Assembly: GCA_018267875.1 (NCBI GenBank)
Contig: JAFDXP010000023.1
Coordinates: 1-64,000 of the forward strand
Source of the DNA: Bacteroidota bacterium
GTDB taxonomy: Bacteria > Bacteroidota > Bacteroidia > Chitinophagales > Chitinophagaceae
DNA: 64,000 nucleotides
Reading direction: 5' to 3'
Shown: in pieces, positions 17,726 through 26,548 of the stretch
How the letters are laid out: every line of letters starts with the position of its first letter
Position numbering within the stretch: the stretch's first letter is position 1
Position numbers and translations under genes: made by a program
Notes under the pieces: model-generated
Told to the model about the DNA's origin: nothing
Databases searched by the model: none
What the model saw: only the letters and a program-made list of their open reading frames with translations

Positions 17726-19072
17726 TTATCTCTTGCCAAAAGGCATTCCCATACCCGGCATTCCCATACCCGGCATCATGCCTTTCATTTTACCCATTTG
17801 TCCCATCATTTGCCGCATTTGATCAAATTGTTTCATAAAGGCATTTACTTCTGTTACTTCTTTACCGCTTCCTTTAGCAATTCGCTTTCGACGGCTTCCA
17901 TCAATAATATCCGGGTTTTGCCGTTCTTGTGGTGTCATGGAGTTAATGATGGACTCAATTCCTTTGAAAGCATCGTCGGATATGTCAATATCTTTTATTG
18001 CCTTTCCAATTCCGGGAATCATGGCAAGTAGATCTTTTAGGTTTCCCATCTTTTTAATTTGCTGCAATTGCTCTTTGAAGTCCTCGAAATCAAATTTATT
18101 TTGGCGAATTTTCTTTTCTAATTTCTTTGCCTGTACTTCATCAAATTGAGCTTGGGCACGTTCTACAAGGGTTGTGATGTCTCCCATGCCGAGAATTCGT
18201 TGCGCCATCCGTTCCGGGTAGAACACATCAAGGGTGTCTAACTTTTCACCCATGCTTACAAACTTGATAGGCTTATCTACCGTATATTTGATTGATATTG
18301 CCGCACCACCTCTTGTATCACCATCTAATTTTGTAAGTACTACGCCTGTAAAGTCAAGGCGATCATTAAAAGCTTTGGCTGTATTGACTGCATCTTGTCC
18401 TGTCATGGAATCTACGACAAACAAGATTTCTTGTGGATTCACGGCTGCTTTGATGTTGGCGACCTCTGTCATCATCACTTCATCTACTGCTAAGCGTCCT
18501 GCCGTGTCAATGATGACAACGCGATTTCCATTTTGTTTTGCTTCAGCTAACGCATTTTGAACAATAGCAACTGCATTTTTGTTTTCAGGTTCGCTATAAA
18601 CAGGCACTTTCACTTGCTCGCCTAACACTTTCAATTGATCTATGGCTGCGGGGCGATAAATGTCACCCGCTACCAGCAAGGGATTTAGTCCTTTTTTGCT
18701 TTTAAGAAAATTTGCCAACTTACCAGAAAAAGTTGTCTTACCACTTCCTTGTAAACCTGCAATCAAAATGATGGTAGGTCGCACAGAAAGATCAATTTCT
18801 GTTTCTGTTCCACCCATCAACTCAGCTAACTCATCTTTTACGATTTTCACCATCAACTGTCCGGGCGAAACGGCTGTAAGTACTTTTTCGCCCATTGCCT
18901 TATCCTTTACTTTATCCGTAAATTCTTTGGCAATTTTATAATTCACATCTGCATCTACCAGCGCACGACGAATTTCCTTAATTGTACTGGCGACATTAAT
19001 ATCGGTGATACGTCCTTCACCTTTTAGCTGTTTAAATGCGGAGTCGAGCCGCTCACTTAGGTTATCAAACAT
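17726..19072 (-). CDS. ffh: Signal recognition particle protein
   Basis: A 448-residue SRP GTPase that binds SRP RNA and signal sequences and delivers ribosomes to FtsY at the membrane. The N helical bundle opens with MFDNLSERLDSAFKQLKGEG. The G domain shows GLQGSGKTTFSGKLA near residue 107 (G1), DTAGRLAVDE (G3), TKLDGDTRGGAA (G4/G5 region) and GMGDITTLVERAQ closing it. The C-terminal M domain contains RRKRIAKGSG, the SRP RNA contact, and a Met/Gly tail (MMPGMGMPGMGMPFGKR) that is common in the family. Length is normal. The SRP RNA gene was not seen here. Confidence 0.97.
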   Translation of the reverse strand: MFDNLSERLDSAFKQLKGEGRITDINVASTIKEIRRALVDADVNYKIAKEFTDKVKDKAMGEKVLTAVSPGQLMVKIVKDELAELMGGTETEIDLSVRPTIILIAGLQGSGKTTFSGKLANFLKSKKGLNPLLVAGDIYRPAAIDQLKVLGEQVKVPVYSEPENKNAVAIVQNALAEAKQNGNRVVIIDTAGRLAVDEVMMTEVANIKAAVNPQEILFVVDSMTGQDAVNTAKAFNDRLDFTGVVLTKLDGDTRGGAAISIKYTVDKPIKFVSMGEKLDTLDVFYPERMAQRILGMGDITTLVERAQAQFDEVQAKKLEKKIRQNKFDFEDFKEQLQQIKKMGNLKDLLAMIPGIGKAIKDIDISDDAFKGIESIINSMTPQERQNPDIIDGSRRKRIAKGSGKEVTEVNAFMKQFDQMRQMMGQMGKMKGMMPGMGMPGMGMPFGKR

Positions 19073-19098
19073 TGTTATTTACTTAAAATTTCGGAGCG

Positions 19099-19106
19099 CA
19101 AATTTA
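19099..19106 (-). promoter_or_regulatory. -7 promoter element of ffh
   Basis: TAAATTTG on the minus strand, exact match to TAnnTTTG, 26 bases before the ffh ATG. Confidence 0.5.
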
Positions 19107-19283
19107 GCAATTGCTCCCTTTACGATAAATCTATTTCTAAACTATTTCTACTTTTCTTACTCATACCGCAGCAACAAAAAAATGAATTGTTAAGCCGCTT
19201 GTTAACGAGTGGTTAAGCAGATGTAAAGTTGATGATTGAATCTGCGGCACATTGTTATTTCGCCTTCAAGAAAAACAACTGTC

Positions 19284-19490
19284 ATGCAACAAGACCTTAT
19301 TCAAAAACTACATCAAGATAAATATCAATCAACTATGTCTGCTGATCAATATTCAGCAAGTGTTCAATCTGGATTCGACAGCTTACTGCAAAATGGTTTT
19401 GAATCTACTTCATGCAATAACAGAGAATCTGTAAACATGGCTCTTGAATATAATGAAGAGCTTATGTTGAACCTTTTGCGCTCGCTTTAA
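19284..19490 (+). CDS. Small hypothetical protein
   Basis: A 68-residue protein I do not recognise, beginning at the ATG at 19284 (MQQDLIQKLHQDKYQ); the frame opens at a TTG at 19236 but that part looks non-coding. It is Gln/Ser/Asn-rich with no Trp, no membrane segment and no known motif, and ends in EYNEELMLNLLRSL, probably an amphipathic helix. It is flanked by AT-rich intergenic DNA, with ffh divergent upstream. Whether it is expressed is uncertain. Confidence 0.4.
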   Translation: MQQDLIQKLHQDKYQSTMSADQYSASVQSGFDSLLQNGFESTSCNNRESVNMALEYNEELMLNLLRSL

Positions 19491-19708
19491 ATAAACACCT
19501 TGACTATTTAACAGCTATGGCTTTATTGCAAAAAAGTGATTGCAGAAATATTCAAGCTATTTTATAGATGCTTATTATACCATTTTAAGAAATGTATTGT
19601 AGGCTAAAATATTTCTTAATACCTAAAGGCGGAAAAGATGCTTAATCATATCTCTGCTATCTGATAAAGCATTTAGGAGTTTCTATAAACTATAATTGAT
19701 TCAACAAT

Positions 19709-19942
19709 TTATAAGACCGGTTCATAAACAGAATCATGTTTAAACTCCTTTAAAAAACGAATTATATCGGTAGCCTCGTTAACAAAAAGGTCTTTAACGT
19801 TTACAGTACGACCTTTAGTAAAATCAGAAATAAGGTTGTCTTTTTTCAAAGTAAGGCGCTTTTCAGCAATCATTTTATTGATGCATATTAGCTGACCGGT
19901 TGTAAGTTTTGTTTCAAAAAGTTTACACTTTGTTTCGGACAT
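19709..19942 (-). CDS. Small hypothetical protein, phage-accessory-like
   Basis: A 77-residue cytosolic protein with a proper -7 element 15 bases upstream, which supports it as a real gene. The pattern TTGQLICINKMIAEKRLTLK, then ISDFTKGRTVNVKDL, then EATDIIRFLKEF resembles short 'T-x-x-Q ... F-x-x-G-R-T ... EA-x-x-(I/L)I' modules that I associate with phage recombination proteins and mobile elements. No phage genes are nearby, so this is a weak inference. Charged, no Trp, no membrane segment. Confidence 0.55.
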   Translation of the reverse strand: MSETKCKLFETKLTTGQLICINKMIAEKRLTLKKDNLISDFTKGRTVNVKDLFVNEATDIIRFLKEFKHDSVYEPVL

Positions 19943-19957
19943 CTTGATTTTTTTTTA

Positions 19958-19965
19958 CAAATTTA
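19958..19965 (-). promoter_or_regulatory. -7 promoter element of the 77-residue ORF
   Basis: TAAATTTG on the minus strand, exact TAnnTTTG match, 15 bases before the ATG at 19942. Confidence 0.45.
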
Positions 19966-20043
19966 GGAAAATTTTCCGAATTAGGCACAAATTTCACCAA
20001 TTCGTTGTAAATAGGGCGCATTATCCCTTTCAGCAAGAATTAC

Positions 20044-20793
20044 TTAATCACGAACAGATCGTCCGGTGTAATGCAAAAAAACATCTTCCAAACGTTGACA
20101 ATTTGGTAGATTCAAAATAAGATTTTCAGGAGTTCCGCTCACAATCAACTTGCCTTCATCCACAATCACAACTTCATCGCACAATGTTTCTGCTTCATCA
20201 AGATGGTGAGAGGTGTAGAGAATGGTGTTCCCTTTTTGATTGTAATCTGTCAGAAAACTATGAATCAATGCACGGCTTTGTACATCAACGCCTGCTGTTG
20301 GTTCATCTAAAATCAACAATTCGGGTTCGTGCAGTAATGAGGCTATAATGTTTGCCCGTCTTCTCATTCCTCCACTATATCTACCCACCCGTTTATCGGC
20401 ATGGGCTGCCAATCCTAATCGGTCTAATAAGTGGTTGGCTCTGCTTTTGATATTCGCATCCGAAAGGTTATATAATCGTCCGATGTAGGAAAAATTTTCC
20501 CAAGCAGTAAGGTTGCTAAACAAGGCAATTTGTTGAGGCACAACGCCTATCAACGATCGGATTTTTTGAATTTCATTACGGCAATTTTTCCCCAACACAA
20601 GGGCATCTCCTTCATCTGCACTTACTAATCCACAAAGAATATTGATACAAGTTGTTTTACCTGCTCCATTCGGACCCAAAAGCCCCATGATTTTTCCACG
20701 TTGCACTTGTAGCGACAGCCCGTCCAATGCGGGCTGCCATCCACCGGTGTATTTTTTTTTCAGATTTGAAATTTCGATTGCTAAGGATTGCAT
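20044..20793 (-). CDS. ABC transporter ATP-binding protein (CcmA/NatA type)
   Basis: A 249-residue ATPase subunit of the ABC-2 export type. It shows Walker A GPNGAGKTT near residue 40, the Q-loop VVPQQIALF, the signature YSGGMRRR, Walker B LLILDEPTAGVD and the switch His in YTSHHLDEAE. The ATG at 20793 overlaps the kynA stop as TGATG, so translation is coupled to kynA; the TTG one codon earlier is less likely. No ABC-2 permease gene is adjacent, so its membrane partner lies elsewhere. The MacB-like permease upstream in the same run uses a different ATPase class. Confidence 0.9.
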   Translation of the reverse strand: MQSLAIEISNLKKKYTGGWQPALDGLSLQVQRGKIMGLLGPNGAGKTTCINILCGLVSADEGDALVLGKNCRNEIQKIRSLIGVVPQQIALFSNLTAWENFSYIGRLYNLSDANIKSRANHLLDRLGLAAHADKRVGRYSGGMRRRANIIASLLHEPELLILDEPTAGVDVQSRALIHSFLTDYNQKGNTILYTSHHLDEAETLCDEVVIVDEGKLIVSGTPENLILNLPNCQRLEDVFLHYTGRSVRD

Positions 20794-21830
20794 CAATGAT
20801 TGTAACTAAGGTCGCGCACCAATGCTTCCGGCAGCTCAGGCAGCATGTGTCGAGGTAATAAAAAGGAAGTAAGTTCTGCCACTTCGCTGAAAATATAATG
20901 ACTGTCTGCTGCTGCTTTTAGATATTCGGCACCACTACTGCCGCCGGTACCTGCTCGTTTTCCTATAGTACGTTGCACCATGTGAATATGCCTATGTCGC
21001 CAAAGACTCAACATTTCATCTACTTCCAACAGCATGGCAAGCAGTTCATACGGCAAATGAAGCAAAGGATAATCGCGGTAAAGCATGATAAACAAAGCAT
21101 TTCTGTTTGCATCAGCACTAAAGTTACGCTCAGCCGAATAGGCTTCGCCACCCATAAAAATCTTGTCAAAATTTTCCAAATTGTTCAATTCTCCTTCTTG
21201 CAAACTATCAGCATAGGCATCTCTATAAATTTTCCAAAATGGTGCATCGCCCTGTTCGTTTTTCCAATAATTTTTAGATTTGATAAATGGCATACGTTCT
21301 AACCAACGATTGATTAAGATGACCAAACTTTCTTCTGCTTCTGCGTTCTTTACTCGCTCTACATCTTCGGGTGTCAGTTGAGAAAGATAGTATTGCTGTC
21401 CATGCCTTTTTTGAAATTTTAGACCTAACGATGCTTCTATCATTTTAAACTGGATGCTTTGAAAACCGGAAGCCGGTCGAAGCAAATCTCTAAAGTCCAG
21501 AAAATCAAGTGGGGTCATCGTTTCAATTACTGCAAGTTGGTTGACACCTAATTCTAAAATGGTGCAAATTCTTTTCAGACGATGTACACAATTATACACA
21601 TCGGGGCTATTATTTGGAATATTGGGTTGCTTAAAAACGTTTCGGACAATATTCAATTCATGCAATACTTGTTTAAACCAAAGTTCATAAGCTTGGTGAA
21701 TGATGATAAAAAGCATTTCATCATCTGCTCTGATTCCTTCTTTGGAACTTTCCGGAGCTTGTGCATTCAATAATTTATCGAGTTGCAAATACTCACTATA
21801 ATAAACCGGTTTACGTAGTTTTTTTTCCAT
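20793..21830 (-). CDS. kynA: Tryptophan 2,3-dioxygenase
   Basis: A 345-residue haem dioxygenase that opens the indole ring of tryptophan to N-formylkynurenine, the first step of the kynurenine route. Motifs are YSEYLQLDKLLNAQ near the start, DDEMLFIIIHQAYELWFKQ containing the active-site His, SGFQSIQFKMIE, and RHIHMVQRTIGKRAGTGGSS with the haem-binding His and substrate-binding GTGGSSG loop. It is longer than the short bacterial type, and its end (FLLPRHMLPELP) resembles the animal enzyme. Other kynurenine genes are not adjacent. It precedes the ABC ATPase with a one-base overlap. Confidence 0.96.
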   Translation of the reverse strand: MEKKLRKPVYYSEYLQLDKLLNAQAPESSKEGIRADDEMLFIIIHQAYELWFKQVLHELNIVRNVFKQPNIPNNSPDVYNCVHRLKRICTILELGVNQLAVIETMTPLDFLDFRDLLRPASGFQSIQFKMIEASLGLKFQKRHGQQYYLSQLTPEDVERVKNAEAEESLVILINRWLERMPFIKSKNYWKNEQGDAPFWKIYRDAYADSLQEGELNNLENFDKIFMGGEAYSAERNFSADANRNALFIMLYRDYPLLHLPYELLAMLLEVDEMLSLWRHRHIHMVQRTIGKRAGTGGSSGAEYLKAAADSHYIFSEVAELTSFLLPRHMLPELPEALVRDLSYNH

Positions 21831-21901
21831 GATTGCTAAGGTAATAAAAGGATTGAAGAATATTTTTTAGGGGGTAACAAAATGAATTGGCGTTTTGGCG
21901 A

Positions 21902-22867
21902 TTAAGGCTTTTCATAAAAAGCTACTTCTTCGCCTCCTTCACTGTTTCGCATGGCGCGATACATGCCCGAAGAATTGAAAGAGAAATAATGGTTTCCCAT
22001 TGCATCAACTGAAATTAATCCGCCTTCGCCCCCCAGCTTGTTGAGCTTGTTGTGTACTACTTCATCACATGCTTGTTGAAGAGAATATCCCTTGTACTCC
22101 ATCATACAAGAAACATCGTAAGCAACAACAGAACGAAGGAAAAATTCGCCATGACCGGTGCAAGAAATGGCACAAGTTTGATTATTGGCATAAGTGCCTG
22201 CACCAATTACGGGACTATCGCCAATTCTACCGAAACGCTTATTGGTCATACCTCCGGTTGAGGTGCCTGCTGCAAGATTTCCGTTCACATCACAAGCCAC
22301 TGCGCCAACTGTTCCAAATTTATGATCTGTGTTTATAGGAATGCCTTTCAGGTTATCATCCTTATGATCAAGTTGATAAAAATCACTGTCTCGAATAGCT
22401 ATCCATTGATCATATCTCTCTTTGTTGAAAAAATAATCGTCAGGAGCAAATTCCAATTTTCGATTCAAAGCAAATTCGCCTGCACCTTTTCCACTTAAAA
22501 AAACATGACCGGAATGAAGCATGATTTCACGTGCTAACACGATTGGGTTTTTAATATTTCGCACACCGGCAACTGCCCCTGCTGCAAGGCTGGTTCCATC
22601 CATCACAGCAGCATCCATTTCATGCAATCCCTTTTTGGTAAAAACGGATCCTTTTCCAGCATTGAAAAGCGGATTGTCTTCTAATGAACTGATAGCTGCC
22701 ACAACAGCATCCATAGCGACACCGCCCTTTTCCAAAATATGGTAACCTGCTTGTAGAGCAGTTTTTAGCGATTGTCTGTAGCTTTCTTCTTGTTCTACAT
22801 TCATCATGGATCGATTGATATTTCCGGCTCCACCGTGAATGCAAAGTGTTGTCATATTCTTATTCAT
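21902..22867 (-). CDS. iaaA: Isoaspartyl peptidase / plant-type L-asparaginase
   Basis: A 321-residue Ntn-hydrolase precursor. It cleaves beta-aspartyl (isoaspartyl) dipeptides and asparagine after autocleavage. The N-terminal CIHGGAGNI motif and the LEDNPLFNAGKGSVFTKKG stretch are typical. The autoproteolysis site lies before the nucleophile Thr in HKFGTVGAVACD, and the substrate pocket residues follow in STGGMTNKRFGRIGDSPVIG. Length is normal for the family, and no signal peptide is seen, so it should act in the cytoplasm. It sits 30 bases after the phosphoribosyltransferase gene in a minus-strand run. Confidence 0.95.
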   Translation of the reverse strand: MNKNMTTLCIHGGAGNINRSMMNVEQEESYRQSLKTALQAGYHILEKGGVAMDAVVAAISSLEDNPLFNAGKGSVFTKKGLHEMDAAVMDGTSLAAGAVAGVRNIKNPIVLAREIMLHSGHVFLSGKGAGEFALNRKLEFAPDDYFFNKERYDQWIAIRDSDFYQLDHKDDNLKGIPINTDHKFGTVGAVACDVNGNLAAGTSTGGMTNKRFGRIGDSPVIGAGTYANNQTCAISCTGHGEFFLRSVVAYDVSCMMEYKGYSLQQACDEVVHNKLNKLGGEGGLISVDAMGNHYFSFNSSGMYRAMRNSEGGEEVAFYEKP

Positions 22868-22897
22868 TTCTTCCGATTTGGCAAAGTGTTTTGAAGA

Positions 22898-23395
22898 TTA
22901 TTGTAAATAAGCACCTTTAATTTCATCTCCCTCACATACCACCTCAATATGGTCTTGTAAAGTAGTGGCTATCGTATGTCCTACGATATCGGGAGAAACT
23001 GGAAATGATTTGTGTTTTCGATCAACCAAAACAGCAATAATGATACTATGCGGCATATAAGTCAGTAGCGGTTTCATGGCATACAACAAGGTTTTTCCAC
23101 TATTTGCCACATCGTCAATCAGAACAACCGATTTATCATTTAGATTTTCTAAAAATTGGGCTGGATGTTTTAATGGATCTCGCTTGTCAATTGGCAATGA
23201 ATGAAAATGGATTTTTAACGGACTGATTTCCGTCAAATGGTTTGCCAGTTGGCGTGCAACATGAATACCCGTACCCTCCACAGCTACAAAATGCAAGGTA
23301 GATTCTTTGCAATGTCGTTCCCAAATTTCATAAGCCATACGTCTTATTTTTCTTTGGATACGCTCTTTATCAAGGATTAAAATTTTGTTGTCCAT
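22898..23395 (-). CDS. PyrR-like phosphoribosyltransferase
   Basis: A 165-residue type I phosphoribosyltransferase. The PRPP-binding loop is VVLIDDVANSGKTLLYAM. The following AVLVDRKHKSFPVSPDIVGHTI closely parallels the PyrR stretch VDRGHRELPIRADFVGK, so PyrR-like fits better than purine salvage enzymes. PyrR is a pyrimidine-operon attenuation regulator with weak uracil phosphoribosyltransferase activity, but here no pyr genes are near and the regulatory role is unproven. It starts 9 bases after the upstream permease gene and is followed by the asparaginase. Confidence 0.8.
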   Translation of the reverse strand: MDNKILILDKERIQRKIRRMAYEIWERHCKESTLHFVAVEGTGIHVARQLANHLTEISPLKIHFHSLPIDKRDPLKHPAQFLENLNDKSVVLIDDVANSGKTLLYAMKPLLTYMPHSIIIAVLVDRKHKSFPVSPDIVGHTIATTLQDHIEVVCEGDEIKGAYLQ

Positions 23396-23404
23396 GAAAC
23401 CATA

Positions 23405-24661
23405 TTAATTGGATCGAATGGCTACTACGGGATCTAATTTTGCTGCAGCATTAGCCGGCACAATTCCGGCAACTAACCCAACGAAAATAGATACTCCCAT
23501 GCCAATCATAAAATTTTTTACTGAGAGAATTATCGGATAATCAAAGCTGTAAGTCATTAATAAACTCAAGGTAAACACGGCAATAATGCCCAGCAAACCA
23601 CCTGTCAAACAAAGTGCTACTGCTTCCACCAAAAACTCCAATAAGATGCTGGCAGAACGTGCGCCTATAGCCTTTTTTAATCCTATAATTTTAGTTCTCT
23701 CTTTTACGGTAACAAACATAATGTTTGCAATACCAAAACCACCTACTAAAAGCGAAAATCCAGCAATTACCCAGCCGATTATATTAATTGTTCCAAACAG
23801 CAGATCAAGCCTTTCGGTTATTTGACTCAGTTGGTTAATGGCAAAATTATTATTAGCACCGGGTTTCACCTTTCTTGCCTGACGCAAAGCACCTTCAACT
23901 TCATATTTCAAATCAGATGTGTTGGCACCGGTTCTTGCTTTTACTATCAGGAAAGGATCGTAGTTTAGTGATTTCACATCAAAAAGAGATACTGCTGCAA
24001 AATAGGGAATAATCATTCCGTCATCGAAATCGAAACCGGCCATATTTTGCCCTACTTTTTTCATTACACCGACTATTTTAAGATGCTTTCCCTGCAAGGA
24101 TACGGTTTCTCCAATTGGGTTAGTATTTCCCGGAAAAAGTTGTTGGTATGCATCATAACCCAACACACAAACCCCCACTCCGCCAGTCAATTCCGCCATG
24201 TTGAGGTAACGACCGATTTCAATTTCAATATTTTGCAGCTTATCAAAATTTTCAGTGGTAGCATACACACTAATACCTGAAATTTCGTTGCTATTTCGTT
24301 TTAAATTCTGTCCATTTACATTTAGGCAAAGGGTGGAAAGTGCTGCAGAGGGTACATTTTTTTCTACCACACGAAGTTCATTTAAGGTCATACTGGGACG
24401 ACGCCAAAATTCCCACCATTTATATTCTCCACCTTCATCCATCCAAGGCCAGCGTCCTACATACAAAACATCGCTACCTAATGAATTCATCTCCTTTTTG
24501 ATGTTGTTTTTCATGCTATCTACAACGGTCAAAACGGCTATAATACAAAAAATGCCAATAGTGATACCCAAAAGAGAAAGAAAAGTGCGTAGTTTATTGA
24601 CAGCTAATTCCTGAAAGGCTTGAAGAATACTTGTCTTGAAAATGTGCCTGTGGAAAAGCAT
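23405..24661 (-). CDS. MacB/FtsX-type ABC transporter permease
   Basis: A 418-residue permease of the mechanotransmission (type VII) class. One membrane helix lies near the N-terminus (LRTFLSLLGITIGIFCIIAV), then a large periplasmic MacB core domain (about 50-270), then three helices near the C-terminus (IGWVIAGFSLLVGGFGIANI, AVALCLTGGLLGIIAVFTL, GVSIFVGLVAGIVPA). It ends with AAKLDPVVAIRSN, the typical MacB ending. Such permeases export peptides or lipoproteins, or transmit force. Its cognate MacB-type ATPase is not beside it. The -7 element lies 5 bases before the ATG. Confidence 0.9.
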   Translation of the reverse strand: MLFHRHIFKTSILQAFQELAVNKLRTFLSLLGITIGIFCIIAVLTVVDSMKNNIKKEMNSLGSDVLYVGRWPWMDEGGEYKWWEFWRRPSMTLNELRVVEKNVPSAALSTLCLNVNGQNLKRNSNEISGISVYATTENFDKLQNIEIEIGRYLNMAELTGGVGVCVLGYDAYQQLFPGNTNPIGETVSLQGKHLKIVGVMKKVGQNMAGFDFDDGMIIPYFAAVSLFDVKSLNYDPFLIVKARTGANTSDLKYEVEGALRQARKVKPGANNNFAINQLSQITERLDLLFGTINIIGWVIAGFSLLVGGFGIANIMFVTVKERTKIIGLKKAIGARSASILLEFLVEAVALCLTGGLLGIIAVFTLSLLMTYSFDYPIILSVKNFMIGMGVSIFVGLVAGIVPANAAAKLDPVVAIRSN

Positions 24662-24666
24662 AGCAA

Positions 24667-24674
24667 CAAATTTA
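24667..24674 (-). promoter_or_regulatory. -7 promoter element of the permease run
   Basis: TAAATTTG on the minus strand, exact match, ending 5 bases before the permease ATG, with TTTG 24 bases further upstream (24699-24702). Implies a leaderless or nearly leaderless mRNA. Confidence 0.5.
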
Positions 24675-24767
24675 GGGAGAAGGTTTAAAAAGTACTATCA
24701 AAAAAATAAAGAGAATTACAAAATTGCATAGTGGCTATTGAAATGTTTATAGGAGTTAAATCACGGT

Positions 24768-24775
24768 TACATTTG
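24768..24775 (+). promoter_or_regulatory. -7 promoter element of the MFS gene
   Basis: TACATTTG, exact match, 16 bases before the TTG start at 24792. It limits the start to this TTG because no ATG lies between. Confidence 0.5.
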
Positions 24776-24791
24776 TACACAAAAACCGATT

Positions 24792-26057
24792 TTGAATTTT
24801 GCTTTAAAATTTCTGATTAAAAACAAATCCTTACATCATAGTTTATTTAGGCGATATCTTAGTCAGCGTTTCTCAATCATCCTTGCTCTTTTCATTCAAA
24901 ACACCATTCTTGTATATTGGCTTTATACCATCACCAATGATGTTTGGTCTATTGGTAAATTAGGTTTGTTTGAAGCCATTCCTGCTATTGGGTTTTCGTT
25001 GTTTTCAGGTCACTTAGTGGAGCGTAGAGAGAAACGAACTGTTTTAGTGATATGTACTATCAGCTATGTCATCTTGACTGCTGGCTATGTAGCATTGATA
25101 ACTCTTGCTGAAAGAAATATGTGGTCAGTTCATAGCATTACAGATTGGGTGTATGCTGGTTTTTTTATTAATGGAGCAATACGTGCCTTTCTTAGTCCTT
25201 CTTCATTTTCTTTATTAGGGTTATTGGTTCCCAGAAAAAGGTTAGCCAATGCAGCTACGTGGAGTTCTACATCTTGGCAAACGGGGGCTGTGGTAGGACC
25301 TTTAACCGGTGGTGTATTGATTGCTCTAATATCGGTATCCAAAAGCCTTTGGGTGGTTTTGATAATTGAGCTATTGGCGTTGGTAGCTATTATATCTATT
25401 CCCAAACAGGCAATTATTAAAAAGGAAAAAGAGCCTGTATTAAAAAGTTTGCGTCAGGGGTTACAATTTGTATTCGGCACTCAAATTATTTTGGCAGCAT
25501 TAGCATTAGATATGTTTGCTGTCTTATTTGGTGGGGCAACTGCCCTTTTGCCTGCATACGCAAGAGATATTTTAAAAATAGGCGAAGTTGGATATGGCTG
25601 GCTTCGGGCTGCACCAGGCATTGGTGCTATCTTAATGTTTATGGGTTTGGCTTGGCTGCCCTTGAGGCGACATCCGGGCAGAAAATTATTAATCAGCATA
25701 TTTGGTTTTGGGCTTTGTATGATTGTGTTTGGTATATCAAAGAATGCCTATCTTTCGTTTGGTATATTAGTGCTAAGTGGCATGTTGGATGCTGTAAGTG
25801 TAGTGGTTAGAAGCACCATTTTGCAGCTTTATACTCCGGATGAGATGAAGGGAAGAGTGTCTGCTGTAAACACGATGTTTATTTCATCAAGCAATGAAAT
25901 TGGTGAAGTAGAAAGCGGCTTGACGGCAAAGTGGATGGGAACTGTTCCCGCCGTAGTATTTGGCGGGTGCATGACCTTAGTTGTTGTGGGTATTACTTGG
26001 ATAGTGGCACCTTCTATTCGAAAATTCAAACTGGAAGATATAGAGCGTTCAAACTAA
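24792..26057 (+). CDS. MFS transporter (EntS/DHA3-like)
   Basis: A 421-residue major facilitator with about 12 hydrophobic helices. Recognisable parts are VWSIGKLGLFEAIPAIGFSL followed by the loop HLVERREKRTVL (the conserved MFS loop 2-3), RAFLSPSSFSLLGLLVPRK and the second-half GWLRAAPGIGAILMF. The overall pattern is that of the MFS_3/EntS-type exporters; the substrate is unknown. The start is a TTG at 24792 following a good promoter element, since the first ATG would remove the first helix. Divergent from the permease run. Confidence 0.88.
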   Translation: MNFALKFLIKNKSLHHSLFRRYLSQRFSIILALFIQNTILVYWLYTITNDVWSIGKLGLFEAIPAIGFSLFSGHLVERREKRTVLVICTISYVILTAGYVALITLAERNMWSVHSITDWVYAGFFINGAIRAFLSPSSFSLLGLLVPRKRLANAATWSSTSWQTGAVVGPLTGGVLIALISVSKSLWVVLIIELLALVAIISIPKQAIIKKEKEPVLKSLRQGLQFVFGTQIILAALALDMFAVLFGGATALLPAYARDILKIGEVGYGWLRAAPGIGAILMFMGLAWLPLRRHPGRKLLISIFGFGLCMIVFGISKNAYLSFGILVLSGMLDAVSVVVRSTILQLYTPDEMKGRVSAVNTMFISSSNEIGEVESGLTAKWMGTVPAVVFGGCMTLVVVGITWIVAPSIRKFKLEDIERSN

Positions 26058-26401
26058 GACGGCTTTTGGTAAAACATGAAATAAACTGCTCCAAAAATGA
26101 AAAGAAAAGCAACCAAATAGTTCCAACGAAATGGCTCTTTTAAAAAAAGCACGGCAAACAAGCAGAAAATAACGAGGGAAATAACTTCTTGAATCGTTTT
26201 TAGTTGAAAGGGTGAATACCCTTCTTTTATTGCAAAACGATTATGAGCGGGAACCATAAATAGGTATTCAAAAAATGCAACTGCCCAACTTAGTAACACT
26301 AATTTTAGCAAAGGCATATTAGAGGTATCTTTTTTCAAGTGTCCATACCAAGCATAGGTCATAAAGCAGTTTGAAATCAGCAAACATAAAATAGTACGCA
26401 T
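26054..26401 (-). CDS. DUF486 / DMT-like membrane protein
   Basis: A 115-residue protein starting at the ATG at 26401 (MRTILCLLISNCFMTYAWYG); the longer frame upstream is not family-like. It has four hydrophobic helices and the DUF486 features WAVAFFEYLFMVPAHNRF, KTIQEVISLVIFCLFAV and FLKEPFRWNYLVAFLFIFGAV-like ending, which resemble one half of a DMT transporter. Function is unknown. Its end overlaps the MFS gene's stop by 4 bases on the opposite strand. Confidence 0.85.
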   Translation of the reverse strand: MRTILCLLISNCFMTYAWYGHLKKDTSNMPLLKLVLLSWAVAFFEYLFMVPAHNRFAIKEGYSPFQLKTIQEVISLVIFCLFAVLFLKEPFRWNYLVAFLFIFGAVYFMFYQKPS

Positions 26402-26421
26402 AGGAAAATTTGATAAAAAAA

Positions 26422-26450
26422 CAGGCAACTTATCAGTGCCTGCAAATGTA
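26422..26450 (-). promoter_or_regulatory. -7 element plus leader hairpin of DUF486 gene
   Basis: TACATTTG on the minus strand at 26443-26450, followed directly by an inverted repeat, CAGGCA (26437-26442 on that strand) with TGCCTG (26422-26427). The hairpin would form at the 5' end of the mRNA. Confidence 0.4.
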
Positions 26451-26548
26451 CTATGATGCTTTGTACTAGTTATTAAAGAAGAATATCTATCGGGTTTAAT
26501 AAAAATAAATCGATAGATATTCATTTACTTTCAGCTCAATTGAGAAAA

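Noticed and set aside
17726-17790. Met/Gly repeats at the end of ffh as tandem-repeat expansion
   Set aside because: Met-rich M-domain tails are normal in SRP proteins.
19585-19619. TTAAGAAAT/ATTTCTTAA inverted repeat as a terminator
   Set aside because: AT-only stem with a 17-base loop and no T-run.
20793-21830. Loss of the catalytic His in kynA because ADDEM replaces HHDEM
   Set aside because: The active-site His is the one in the following IIIHQ, which is kept.
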